From Stachybotrys elegans (Eukaryota; Ascomycota; Sordariomycetes; Hypocreales; Stachybotryaceae): a DNA stretch of 64,000 nt. The stretch's first letter is position 1. Every line of letters begins with the position of its first letter. Below, one piece after another: positions 54,063 through 64,000 of this stretch. The stretch is taken from NCBI GenBank assembly GCA_020746835.1, contig JAGPNK010000023.1:62001-126000 (forward strand). Reading direction: 5' to 3'. Both the position numbers and the translations under genes were made by a program. Under the pieces are notes generated by a model. It was not told the origin of the DNA. It saw only the letters and a list, made by a program, of their open reading frames with translations, and searched no databases.

Positions 54063-54869
54063 TTACCTGTCGCGTTGCATTCGACAACGATTGCACCTGA
54101 ACACTTGACAATGGACACATCGATAGATAAGTTGGTAGTTCATAATGTCACTCCTCACATCGATGCCGTCCCCGGTCCCTGATCCACGTATGCACGCCGT
54201 TGCATTCGTGGTTGCGTCGCTGGTTCCACACCTCTTGTCGAACCTGAGCTTGCCGTTGAGCTTCAGAGCGCTACGTTTCGGGTATTGCGGGCGACGATGG
54301 CTTCAGCGCGGCCAAGCAACCGGGCCTCGTCGAAATGAGGGCACTGGCAAGTCCTCCATAGGTTGCCACAGACATAGCAGAACTGTCCACCATACCTGCA
54401 AGCTTTTGTGGTTAGTAAATCAGTCGTCAATGTTCAGCATGAAACGGAGAGAAAGGAACGATCGACAAGGAAGATCGTCAAGGGGAGACTCACTCATGTG
54501 GTTGCATCCAATGTTGAGTTGGACGAGACTGGACTTGGGGAATCTTTGCCATCCTTCGTCCTTGGCGACGGCAGATCTGCTCGGCTGTTTCATTCTTGGA
54601 ACAGTTTTCGTTTCCGTGGGAGGCCATTTGTGCATGTCATGCTTGCGCACTCTGGACATGTTGCACCATCTTCATCAATGCACCCGGAGCGATGCAGAGC
54701 ACAAGGGGACGTGGCAGTACGCGGAAGTACGTGGGATCTTTCGTGTTTCGTTCGACGCCCGTGGCCATAAAGTCATTGGCCGGCTACAATAGGAGCAAGC
54801 CTTGACAAGGTCAATTGGGATGAGGCAACGGCAGCACCTTGGCGGGAAAAGGTTTCGTCGGTAATGCAA
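54063..54869 (-). pseudogene. RBR-type (RING-IBR-RING) ubiquitin ligase pseudogene
   Basis: Cys/His-rich pieces appear in RBR order: FPPRCCRCLIPIDLV, TSAYCHVPLCSASL, DGATCPECASMTCTN in another frame, SAVAKDEGWQRFPKSSLVQL and NIGCNHM. A ~100-nt intron (GTGAGT...TACTAACCACAAAAG) leads to TCRYGGQFCYVCGNLWRTCQ, PHFDEARLLGRAEAIVAR, RRNHECNGVHTWIR and the last YRCVHCQVFRCNRCRMQRD before TAA at 54063. Several frames are needed, a TGA cuts the part after IVARNTRN, and two zinc-binding Cys (FPKSS, where CPKC is expected) are lost. RBR ligases move ubiquitin through a catalytic Cys in RING2. This copy is dead. Confidence 0.65.
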
Positions 54870-54973
54870 TCAGTGTAAAGCGTTGCAGCAGTATTCATGC
54901 TTACAAGGCAACTTTGTGAACAAGTACAGAGCTCGGTGCTCTGTGCAAATGCATTGCCTATTATTATTGGGCT

Positions 54974-55331
54974 ATGATGCCACTGCCTTTAATACTCTTT
55001 TTTATCGTCGGCAAAGCGTGGACTGGGGCGGACGTTGAAGGTTTGCAACTCTTCAAAGTCATCATCTACAGTCAGGAGAGTTCTAGGATAGGAAAGCTTG
55101 ACGTCCTTAGGCTACATTTCCGTCTTTTGCCTAGAGGCGCTGGGCAAGGGCCTCCACGTCTACTATAACCTAAGCATCGGCCAGGACAGCAGTGGCGATG
55201 CTCTTGCACATGGCCGAATCAGCGAAGAAGCTGTGTATCAGTCTTCTCTTGCGAGCATGCTCCTCGTCTGCTTCTTGGGCGCCGTGGTGGTGCTTGTCAG
55301 CTGCTTGGAATTCGACGGCGAGCCGCAGTGA
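54974..55331 (+). other. Possible membrane-protein relic
   Basis: Two overlapping frames contain YNLSIGQDSSGDALAHGRIS and a hydrophobic stretch ASMLLVCFLGAVVVLVSCLEF. It could be the end of a lost membrane protein. No family was recognised. Confidence 0.25.
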
Positions 55332-55807
55332 AGCATCGGCAGGCGACGACTCGTGATGGCATCGTGACGTAAAGAAGCCATGAATGCCGACGTCTGGAAG
55401 TTGGATCCGATTAGTGCCGTTCTAGAAAATCACGTGAGTTACTAAGTAAAGCAAGTGAGTGTTTCTCTTTCTTGTTGACGCGTGGGGAGTGAAGAGCGAA
55501 ACAATGAGGGAAGAGACGAATAAAAGGGGGACATGGTACTGATACCGCTTTTGTAGGGTTGGTATTAGTATACAAGCAAACAACAAGGAGTGGTGTAAGG
55601 CGAAGGAAGAGGAGAAGAAGCCAAGGCAGGGATCGCAAAGTGAAGAAGGATGCTCAGAGGATGAGAGGATGGCCAAGGAGAAGACTTTTCACCGCCCTGT
55701 GGTGGCGACGGGATATTATTGTAATTGCGGCACCAAGTGGTGGTACATGACAGGCAGCACCGGATATACCGGCTTATCCATACATTTATATCATTGCTAA
55801 GGCTCGT

Positions 55808-56833
55808 TCATGACAACGTATTCTCACCAGCACACCCTGTATCCAGATACCCTGGTCCAAATTCCATTTGCACGTCGTAAAGGATCCAGTTCAGAACCCC
55901 AAATCCCCCTTCTTCGCAAACATGGCCCAAATCCGCTACAATCGCATCCGGCCTCTCCCACGCCGCAAAGTGCCCTCCCCTCTCATATGCGCTCTTAAGC
56001 ACGACCGGTCCCAGCATGTGATTCCATAGCTTTGGCAGCGAAACAAGGTCATTGGCCCAGCAGCACTTTCGAGTACTGTTGTGATTTTGCAAATACTCCT
56101 GGCTTGCTGTGCTCCATGGCATAGTATACGTCGCTCGATGCATCTAGACCCGGGAGAAATAGTAGACACTGAACCATGACAAGATCTCTTCATCGGCCAT
56201 GTGTAGCTATCACTCCAGTCATGCATCTTCTTGTACATTCATGCTAGGAGACCGACTGGGCTGTCTTGAGGCTGTAGCCGAGTTCGGGGTCGCGTGGATT
56301 GCTGCTTGTAGTAGCCGTCTCCGTCTTTGGCAGAGACCTGCCTGCTCGGCTTCCGTCAGGGGAGTTGACTGAGACTTCTTGTATAGCTCTGGATGCTCTT
56401 CCTTGTTTGGCTGCTTTAGCAGGGGTGTGTTGGTGTGTACAGCTTTGCAGTGGAAAGTGGGGTTGAGGACCATGTGGCATGCCGTGAGCCCACGCGCCAG
56501 CGTGGATGACTAGGAATGAAGAGGCATGTTCTGAGATTGAATTGCTCACTTACCACAGGAGTCGTAGCCCAGCGCGAGCATCAATTTGTCGAAGCCTCTG
56601 CATGTTGATCGAAGAAGAACTTGGCCTTGAGGAGTCAGGATAAAACCAGGATCGAGTAGGGGGATAGGGACGTACACTGCCAGCGCCGGAGAAAACCAAA
56701 GCCAATCAAGCTGGGAGCCTCCCCTTTCACAAGATTCTCGGCAATCTTGCCAACGTCCATGAAGCTTCATAGCATGTAAAAAGAGCAAAGGAATCGCGTT
56801 GGCATCTGGGCTCTTCATATGTATGCGATGCAT
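55808..56833 (-). pseudogene. Epoxide-hydrolase-like (EHN) alpha/beta-hydrolase pseudogene
   Basis: Family blocks appear from 56833 leftward: SPDANAIPLLFLHA, a shifted SFMDVGKIAENLVKGEAPSL, LDPGFILTPQGQ and FDKLMLALGYDS, then HTNTPLLKQPNKEEHPELYK and TEAEQAG, a shifted YSLKTAQSVSLLAWMYKKMH, and finally VLKSAYERGGHFAAWERPDA, which holds the catalytic-His context GGHF. More than three frame changes are required. EHN-type enzymes open epoxides in detoxification or secondary metabolism. Confidence 0.65.
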
Positions 56834-56928
56834 CTACCTCGATGGGTGTGATGTACTGGGGGATGAGTTGAGATTATCTTCTAGTGTCTAAATGGAAAAC
56901 GCTACTGGCTGTAATATAAGTCTTTATA

Positions 56929-59900
56929 TTATAATATACTACTTTTTATAAGTGCATCTAGAAGAACCTGATACTTCTCTTGGTTTCGTTCATTATCCCT
57001 ATAAATATTAACATTAGCATTCCTAAAAAGAAGCATTCGAGCCATGCTGGCATGACCTCCGCTCAGTGCCGCCTCCAGAGCAGTGCAATAATACTCATAG
57101 TAGTACCCTCTCGCATTACTATTAGCACCGTTCTCAAGCAACCGTTGGACGATTTCTTCGTAACCACCCCGAGCAGCTAGACGGATAGCGCTGCCGTTCC
57201 GGATATTAACGTCTGCGCCGTGCTCGAGTAGAAGTCGAACGATATCTTGCTGTCCATTCTTTGCTGCTGCTTCTAGTGGCAAGACTTGCCTGTCCACTTC
57301 CTTGTTCACGACCGCTCCTCTTTCAATCAGCAGCCGGGCTAAAACTTTGTCGCCTCTTGCAGATGCAGTCGCTAGGGCATCCATATTTCGGAAACCACAT
57401 ATTACGTTGGTGTCGGCACCCTCATCGAGCAATTTTCGAATGATTGCTCCATGGCCCTTTTCTGATGCTTCCACTAAAGCTTCGCCCAATGACTCGGCTG
57501 AAATTGTCACATTACTTTTCTCGAGCATGTACTCAACGACTGTTTGATATCCTTTGCGCGATCCTTCGCGTAAGAGACCTCTATCGAGGTCACGATTGAC
57601 TTGTGAATTGCCTTCATGAGCGAGGAGCAGTTCAGCTATTGCTTCGTGACGACCGAAGACAGCTTGCCCCAAAGCAGTATCTACTGCGGTATCTGCGGTC
57701 TCAGTAGCACCACTGGAGAGTAGTATACGTACTACTCCTTCATGCCCATTCTTGGATGCTGCGCATAAGGGAGTACGCTTGAAGAAGCCCCGTGCATTGA
57801 CCTCGGCCCCTTTGCTGATGAGAAGTCGAACTGCTGCCTCATGTCCTAGCGTTGATGCTTCGTGAAGTGCTGTGTTGCCATCTTCCGCACAAGCGTTGAC
57901 ATTGGCCCCTCAAGCATGATCTGGATTATGGCCTCGTGGCCTCGGCTCGACGCTAGAGAAAGAGGCAAATTCTTGTGTCCGCCCTATCGCTGTTGATATC
58001 AGCGCCATTGTTGAGGAGTAGCATGACCATTTCTTGGTCCCCTCTCTTGCAGCTATCCCCAATGCAGTATTAAAGGTCCCGTTGACGGCGGCGCCTTTTT
58101 CGATGAGTAGCCGGACAACGTCCTTACGACTAGCCCGGCACGCTCTCAATAAAGCATTTGTATTCTGACCGGTGAGCGGCTCTTAGATCGAGAAGGGTTT
58201 GGATCATGGCGAAGCTACCATATGTGGACGCTGCCTCCAAAGGTGTCGTGTGAACGATCCGCCCGTGGGATTGCATGTTGACCACAGCCCCTTTTTCAGC
58301 AACAACTCGACAGTTGCCTCGTAGCCTTTCTCCGCGGCTTCTTCCAGTGCAGTGCCTCCGTATTCGCAGTGTGCATTGACGTCGGCTCCTTTATCAAGGA
58401 GCAGCAAGGCTATTGCTTCGTGGCCTCTGCTCAACGCGCGTGACAAATAGGGTCTCGTCTTCGGGTCAACTCCGTTTCGAGTAGGATACGGACTGTACCT
58501 TCGTGGCCATGCGTAGATGCGTACTCTAGCGCCGTATAAGCTGCTGATGTATTCAGATTGACTTTCTGTCAATGAGAAGCCGGACAGCGTCCTCGTGGCC
58601 ATTCTTTGAGGCGGCTCCCTCCACTCAAGTTGATGTCAGCGCCCTTGTTCAGGAGCAGCACCATTGTTCTTTCAAGTCCTTCGACGACGCAGCTTCTAGA
58701 GCACTCTCGCCAGTTTGCCCAACTAGGTCAATACTAGCTCCAAAGCCGAGAAGTAACCTCACTATCGTGTCCTTGTGAGGATGCCTTCTGTAGGGGACTC
58801 TATTGGAATCTCCCTCCCGCGTCAACATTGCCGCCTTTCTTGAGTAGTAGGCGAGCAACCGCCTCGTGACCGTTTCTTGACTCTGAACACTGATGTCTAT
58901 TCTGGCTAGGAGTAGCGAGACTATTTTCTCGTGACCTTCTGCCGATGCAGCTTCCAGGGCGGTGGCGTAGATGCCAGGTCCGTACGAGGCCCGTTTGCGG
59001 ATAGCACGACTGTAATCGGGGTCTTGTGGATTGATGGCATTGACATAAGCGCCCTTCTCAAGCAGCAACCTGACTACTGTCGCGTGTCCCTGTCTTGATG
59101 CTGCCTGTAATGCTGTCCCATCTCGTCCGTTTTGCGCGTCAATATAGGTGTTGATACCCGGCACCTGTTGCCTATATATTGAACAGATGGCCTGTCGTTC
59201 CTAAAATGAGACACAAGCGAGTCCAGTCCAAGATACGACGCATAGAACATGGGCGACTTCAATATAGAGCTTCGTGAGTAGCCTTGTGCCCATTCTGGAA
59301 ATGCCTTTCTCGAGTGGAAGAATTGGAGAGCTTGATGCTCAAGCTGGTATAGGCTTGTATCTGCATCGCGACGGTGCTGGTGCCAGGCTGCCGTGCAGTA
59401 GCCTTTCAGCGGATGCATCGTCGATAGAAGTCGTTCGGCTAACAGCGAATGATTCATGACAGTAGCACCGACCCAGGGAGTCGCTGATTCTGATAGTTCA
59501 CTCAGCCAAGTCGTATCGTTGAGAACTGTAGGCTCCATCAAATACGTCAGGCAGATGGATGCAGCATATACCTCAGGCCTGCGGATTTTGAACTTGGGAC
59601 TGTTTGTGGGATTCTGTCAGACTCCAGGGACTCCTGAACCGAAAAATGCGCGATGCGCACGATGGTCTCGTCGGTGCGGCTGCTTGCGGCTAGTTCAACA
59701 AGGCCGGGACAGAGACGAAGAATCTCATCCCCATCTAACAGCCTGCCGTCGGTGTTCAGACGTGGTGTGTCGCTCATTTCCATAGCCACAGCTTCGATAA
59801 CCTCCGAAATAGTCAAAGGTCTTCTAGCACAGGCCAGTAGAGCCAGAACACGCCTTGCATCGTCGGCGTACTCGTCGTCGATCTTGAACAGCATACGCTC

Positions 59901-61302
59901 GTAAGTCTTGTCCAGGGATCGTGGTAGCGAAGTCAATAGCCAATCGAGATGACGTTTTGACTTGGGGCAAGACTCCAAGGCAGTAAATTGACATTCTACC
60001 CAGCGGAACCTGAGAAATTTCTGTTAGGTCAAGTTAATTGTCTTGGTATACTCACACGCCGTTTGCACTACGTGTAAGGGTGCTCTCTATCGTCGAAATG
60101 CTCAGCCCATTTCTGAAGAGAAGCCTTGTGGTTGGTCCTAAGCCGATTGGATATGTACGAAGCTTTATCGCGGTCAATGAAGTCATTTTTCAGTGGTACA
60201 ATCTGTCTTTGTGGCAAATCAAGCGCCTCCCGAATATCGATTTCATCGCGACCTGTGACGAGGACGTGAACTCCAGGCTCTTGCCATGCTCGTATGTCTA
60301 CCAAAGTTTGAAGCACTTCCGTTCGATCTTCGTGGCGGTGACTTTCGTCCAACGCGTCCAATAATAGATAGACCTCGCTGAAAGCCCTGATGGTCTGGCG
60401 CAAGCAGTCTAAGAAGGCTTGAACGGGCGACATTGAATTCCCGTACTTCTCATGCAGGCGGGATAAAGGTGTGTGCTGCTCACTCAACTGACAACTGAGT
60501 TGAAGTATAAGTGCACGGAGCATTGACGATGCGTCTTGTTTAGAGTCGTCATTGGAAGCGAAAAGGAAGAAAGAAACTCCCCTTCGCGGATTGGACCGGT
60601 GTCGATAGACGTAGCGAATTGCTGTGGAACACAGTACCGATTTTCCGCATCCAGCGAATCCTTTGAGCCAGAGAAATGAACTCTGGTCCTCAAGCCATGA
60701 GGTGAAGATGGCGTCCTTGACAACCCAGATCCCGGTTCCCGGGTGGCATTTTGCATACGCTTGGCTGTAGCTATCCGTCGTATCAGGGGCTTTTAGCTAC
60801 TGCTGGAGATTTGACGACAGTTGATATGGGGACCAGCAAATCTTTTCCTCAATATGCTCTTGGACCTGCCTCGCTTGCTCATGACCCAGGACTTAAAGTG
60901 CTAGTGATAGATAAGCGATACTCCCATCGATACTTTCCTCCAGCTTGAGTAGCGTGCTCCGGCGGAAGGGGTATGTGCTTGATAAGCGGCCGTGCGGGTA
61001 GTGACTTTGATACTGCTTTTCTGAGTACGACTGAATTTCTCGGCCTCGTCTCGCAGCTCTGTTATCAACTCTTCGCTGTCATTCACATATGCTTCTATGC
61101 TGTCCAGCAAGACTTGTTCTCCGGGTTGAAATGTGCGACCGGCATACCCGCGCAAACTCTCCAGCACCGCGACAAGATTGGTCAACTTCCTCAAGGTTTG
61201 GGCCACGTCCGACTTCCGATCGTTGTAGGCTGAGTAGAAGTCGGTCAGAGTTTGTGTAACTTGGATGGCGAGAGAGATCAACCCGACCACGCTCCCTGCC
61301 AC
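56929..61302 (-). pseudogene. HELO-like/NACHT/ankyrin NLR-type receptor, pseudogene
   Basis: Order from 61302 leftward: a HELO-like N-terminal domain (SVVGLISLAIQVTQTLTDFY, then a helix-rich region), a shift near 60970, a TAA and a TAG in the linker, and a NACHT domain with HPGTGIW, the P-loop GFAGCGKS, Walker-B-like VYLLLDALDES and the arginine sensor VTGRDEID. A further piece with FRWVECQF and SLPRSLDKTYERML follows an intron at about 60003-60047. At least ten ankyrin repeats then run in several frames to 56929 (for example GADVNIRNGSAIRLAARGG, GHASMARMLL). This is the architecture of fungal STAND proteins acting in non-self recognition and programmed cell death. At least five frameshifts and two stops rule out a functional product. 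Confidence 0.85.
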
Positions 61303-61955
61303 GGACAGCCGTCCATTCCGTCCACTATGGCGTCGAAAGTTCTAACAAAGAAAAGTTAAGGAATGCGTATGTGCACGTTTGAAGTCAATACTTCTTGTAT
61401 TAGAGGTTGTGATGTTGATGACGAGACAATGGAGTCTGGCACGCCACGAGGATCGTCGTCGAATCATATATCATACATCCAGGACCCCATAATACATACC
61501 AATAATAGACTGACTAAGGTAGCACAGCCTCTGCTATCAGCCCAAGAGGCTGACTGTGGGAGCCCAAACCGATTCAGACAACGTAGATTGGTTGTCCCAA
61601 GACAAGCGAATCTAGGGGGACTTCGCTGCAAGATTTCATCTAGTCCCTGCGAAAGATTACACTGTACACTGGCATGAGTTAGATTTGCAGTTGACAGTGT
61701 GCATTTCACAACCACGCTCACATCCTGCGTAAGGATTACTCACACACACGCGGACATTGCGTTCAGCCTAAGATGACCACGGGGAATGTAAATGTATTCG
61801 GCACGAGATATGTCTAGGTTCATCAAAGGCTGTGCTACAAGCGGCCAACAATCGTATGGTGGTTGGGTCTACGGAGGATCATGGTGGTCTTCTAGAACAA
61901 TCATCTTTCTGGACAGGATACATCCTACCGTTTCAAGCCAAAACATATTAATGTA
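61303..61955. other. Intergenic stretch, nothing recognised
   Basis: Lies between the receptor relic's 5' end and the GH3 gene's 3' end. No gene was seen. Confidence 0.4.
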
Positions 61956-64000
61956 TTAATATTCTTCTGGACCCCAACTGTGCCCTTTTACATCGAGTGA
62001 AATAACGGAATCACTCGCCTCCCCTACTCCAGTACCAACTCCAAGCGAGTAAATGCCCCCATCAATAACCCAACGGCCGCTAACCCACCTGGCCGCATCT
62101 CGTGTTCGGATATTCAGAGTAACACACTCGCGATTTCCGGGCTGGATTAGACTTGTCTTTTCGATGCCCACAAGTGCCTTGTCCTGGGGTGTCTGGTTAG
62201 GCCAGACGTATACTTGGACAATTTGCTGCCCTGGGTAGGCACCAGTGTTGTCAACGTCGACGTGAACCGTCCAGCTATCCTCGCTCTCACGGACGCGGAT
62301 GAGCGTAGTACTGAAGGATGTATAGCTCAAGCCAAATCCAAACCACCACTGCGGCGTCACGTCGGGGTTGTGGTTGAACCATCTATATCCAACCTGTGTC
62401 TCTTCCTTGTAAAGCACCGTCTCTCCTACTCCAGGCCATGACTCTGGGTCTGCTTCGAATGGAAGATCAGAGTACTTTTGAGGCCAAGTACAAGGCAGCC
62501 GGCCGGAAGGATTGGTGTATCCTAGCAGGACATCTGCCAACGCATTGCCAGCTTCTTGGCCGCCGTACCAGGCTTGGACAAATGTTGATACATCGTGGAT
62601 CCAGGGAACTTCGACAGGCGATCCTGACTGATTGACATAGACAATGCTATGCGGACGCTTGGCGCGCTTGGCTAGAGCTTCTACAAGCTGGTTTTGGGCT
62701 CCCGGAAGAGCCATGTCCTTGCGATCATAACCTTCGCTCTCCCATTCATCACTCAAACCAATGACGACAATTGTCGCATCACTCTCGTCTGCGAGGGCCA
62801 CAGCTTCATCAATCATTGCCTCGGGTGTCGGTAACTCCTCAAGATAGCCGATGCGGACCGACGGGTGAGCCGCGAAAACGTGGTTGGCGTCCGCCGTGTA
62901 AATACCATCCGGTCTGGTTGCCCATCCTTCTACCGTGATATTATACTTTTGATGTGTTTCCATTTTGGTGGTTCCTGTTGCTTCTGCACTCCCAAAAGCG
63001 TAAAAGGTCTCGCCCGGCTCAGTCCAGCTTCCGTTGTCGATAATAAGCTTTCCATCGACATACAGCCTCGATCCGCCGACGCTGCTCAGGCTGAAAGTAT
63101 GCCTGCCAGACTTGCTGGGTGTGACTGTTGACGTGATTCGGAACGAGTATGCAGGGACAGGGTCGACCTGGAAATCGAGAGGTGAGCTGTCCGACATGTC
63201 CACATTTGAGCTGCCACGAAACTGCGTCTCCTTGGTTGGTCCCGAAAGATCATTTGACAGGTAGTAGTCAACTCGGACAAGGTTCTGGGAGGGGTTGTGC
63301 CCATTCACAGCCCACTGGGACTCGGAAAAGAGAGGCAGCCACTTTCTGGCGTATGCGCCAAGCGTGTGTTTGACCGTGACATCAATGCCGTGGGTCATGG
63401 CGACAGCCCGGAATGATTCCATCGGACGGCTGAGATATTGTGGATTCATAGTTGCCGAGCCGCCGCCACCTGGTGTTCCATCCAAAGCGTTTGGCCCAAT
63501 GAATGCAACCTGCTTTCCAGCGAGCGACCTGGCCTTGAGCGGAAGGGTCTGCTGGGAGTTTTTGAGCAGGACTATGCCGGAAGCAGCGATATCTCTCATC
63601 AGTTTAATGTCTTCGGGAGTCGTACAAGAAATCTCCTGGCTATCGCGTGTCTTTTCGGCATCCTCGGGGCTCAGTCCAAGTAGGCCGTGCTTGCGAGCAA
63701 GACGCAGGACGCGCACCACCGACTCGTCTAAGGCGGCCATGAGTTTGGGGTCGTAGTTTGACTGTTCTATTGCGTCTAGAAGCTTCCTGCCTCGCCTCTC
63801 CGGTGGGCCTGGCATCTCGAGATCTAGGCCGGCCAGCAGACTCTCCAGTGTCGAGTTTGTGCCGCCCCAATCGCTCATCACGAGGCCTTTGAAGCCCCAT
63901 TCGCCACGCAGAATGTCGCGGATGATACGGGAGTTCATATCTAGGTGCTCCCCGTTCACGCAGTTATACGAGGTCATGATACAATCGGGCGGAGAGGCAG
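61956..64000 (-). CDS. GH3 beta-glucosidase with PA14 insert, 5' end beyond window
   Basis: About 680 residues are visible and the frame is open to the right edge. The first visible block is PDCIMTSYNCVNGEH, followed by GFKGLVMSDWGGTNSTLESL, where the Asp of SDW is the GH3 nucleophile. The second domain carries GIVLLKNSQQTLPL and the GPNALDGTPGGGGSATMNPQ loop. A PA14 module lies at about residues 245-380 (YSFRITSTVTPSKSGRHTFS, GGSRLYVDGKLIIDN). Then VIGLSDEWESEGYDRKDMAL, WYGGQEAGNALADVLLG and a C-terminal fibronectin-III-like domain follow, ending GHSWGPEEY. PA14-bearing GH3 enzymes release glucose or related sugars from beta-glucosides. There are no lesions. Secretion cannot be judged without the N-terminus. 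Confidence 0.92.
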   Translation of the reverse strand, partial: ASPPDCIMTSYNCVNGEHLDMNSRIIRDILRGEWGFKGLVMSDWGGTNSTLESLLAGLDLEMPGPPERRGRKLLDAIEQSNYDPKLMAALDESVVRVLRLARKHGLLGLSPEDAEKTRDSQEISCTTPEDIKLMRDIAASGIVLLKNSQQTLPLKARSLAGKQVAFIGPNALDGTPGGGGSATMNPQYLSRPMESFRAVAMTHGIDVTVKHTLGAYARKWLPLFSESQWAVNGHNPSQNLVRVDYYLSNDLSGPTKETQFRGSSNVDMSDSSPLDFQVDPVPAYSFRITSTVTPSKSGRHTFSLSSVGGSRLYVDGKLIIDNGSWTEPGETFYAFGSAEATGTTKMETHQKYNITVEGWATRPDGIYTADANHVFAAHPSVRIGYLEELPTPEAMIDEAVALADESDATIVVIGLSDEWESEGYDRKDMALPGAQNQLVEALAKRAKRPHSIVYVNQSGSPVEVPWIHDVSTFVQAWYGGQEAGNALADVLLGYTNPSGRLPCTWPQKYSDLPFEADPESWPGVGETVLYKEETQVGYRWFNHNPDVTPQWWFGFGLSYTSFSTTLIRVRESEDSWTVHVDVDNTGAYPGQQIVQVYVWPNQTPQDKALVGIEKTSLIQPGNRECVTLNIRTRDAARWVSGRWVIDGGIYSLGVGTGVGEASDSVISLDVKGHSWGPEEY

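Noticed and set aside
1..64000. CRISPR array, rRNA or bacterial-type operon
   Set aside because: No regularly spaced identical repeats with unique spacers and no rRNA signature were seen; gene structure is eukaryotic throughout.

Overview
The window is nuclear DNA of a filamentous ascomycete, most likely a Sordariomycete. The evidence is short introns (45-70 nt; GTAAGT-type donors, CTAAC/CTGAC branch points, YAG acceptors), a Tad1-clade LINE, a hAT transposase relic, an AT-only island that looks like old repeat-induced point mutation (RIP), and fungus-specific families (DUF3435 recombinase, fungal CorA-like protein, HELO-like/NACHT/ankyrin receptor, Zn2Cys6-type regulator relic, fungal arginine deiminase). 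It reads as an accessory, transposon-rich region. Gene models below were rebuilt by hand from splice signals and reading frames; family names rest on recognised motifs, not on a database search.

Layout. 1-6 kb: the edge of a ferric-reductase-like gene, a hAT relic and a small secreted protein. 6.0-7.8 kb: a coiled-coil Pro/Gln-rich gene with one intron, then a truncated quinone-oxidoreductase fragment. 7.8-13.46 kb: a nearly intact Tad1-like LINE with a 10-bp target-site duplication; ORF2 carries two stops and one frameshift. 14.9-33.0 kb: a block of small, mostly unrecognised one- or two-exon genes (Pcl-type cyclin paralogue, MADS-like mini-protein, chromo-like protein, four-TM protein, LPMO-like secreted protein with one frameshift, lactonase). 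At its right edge stands an intact 770-aa DUF3435 tyrosine recombinase with two C-terminal C2H2 fingers. That family contains the 'captains' of Starship giant mobile elements. Read with a captain's usual orientation, the body of such an element would be the 14.9-33 kb block. Just upstream of it lie a six-copy ~44-bp tandem repeat (33.6 kb) and the AT-only island (34.1-36.3 kb).

36.7-44.3 kb: a CorA-like pseudogene with three in-frame stops, a secreted protein-arginine deiminase, and two head-to-head short-chain dehydrogenases, one of which needs two GC-AG introns. 44.4-61.3 kb is a gene graveyard: a berberine-bridge oxidoreductase tail, a fungal transcription factor, an alpha/beta-hydrolase, an RBR ubiquitin ligase, an epoxide hydrolase and a HELO-like/NACHT/ankyrin receptor, all broken by frameshifts and stops, around one intact MFS exporter. 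The right edge holds most of a GH3 beta-glucosidase.

The best candidate for an undescribed system is the recombinase plus its small-gene block, together with a GGGACA/TTTTGGGAC-like motif that recurs in the intergenic spaces of that block and in the tandem repeat beside the recombinase. The opposite boundary of such an element was not found.
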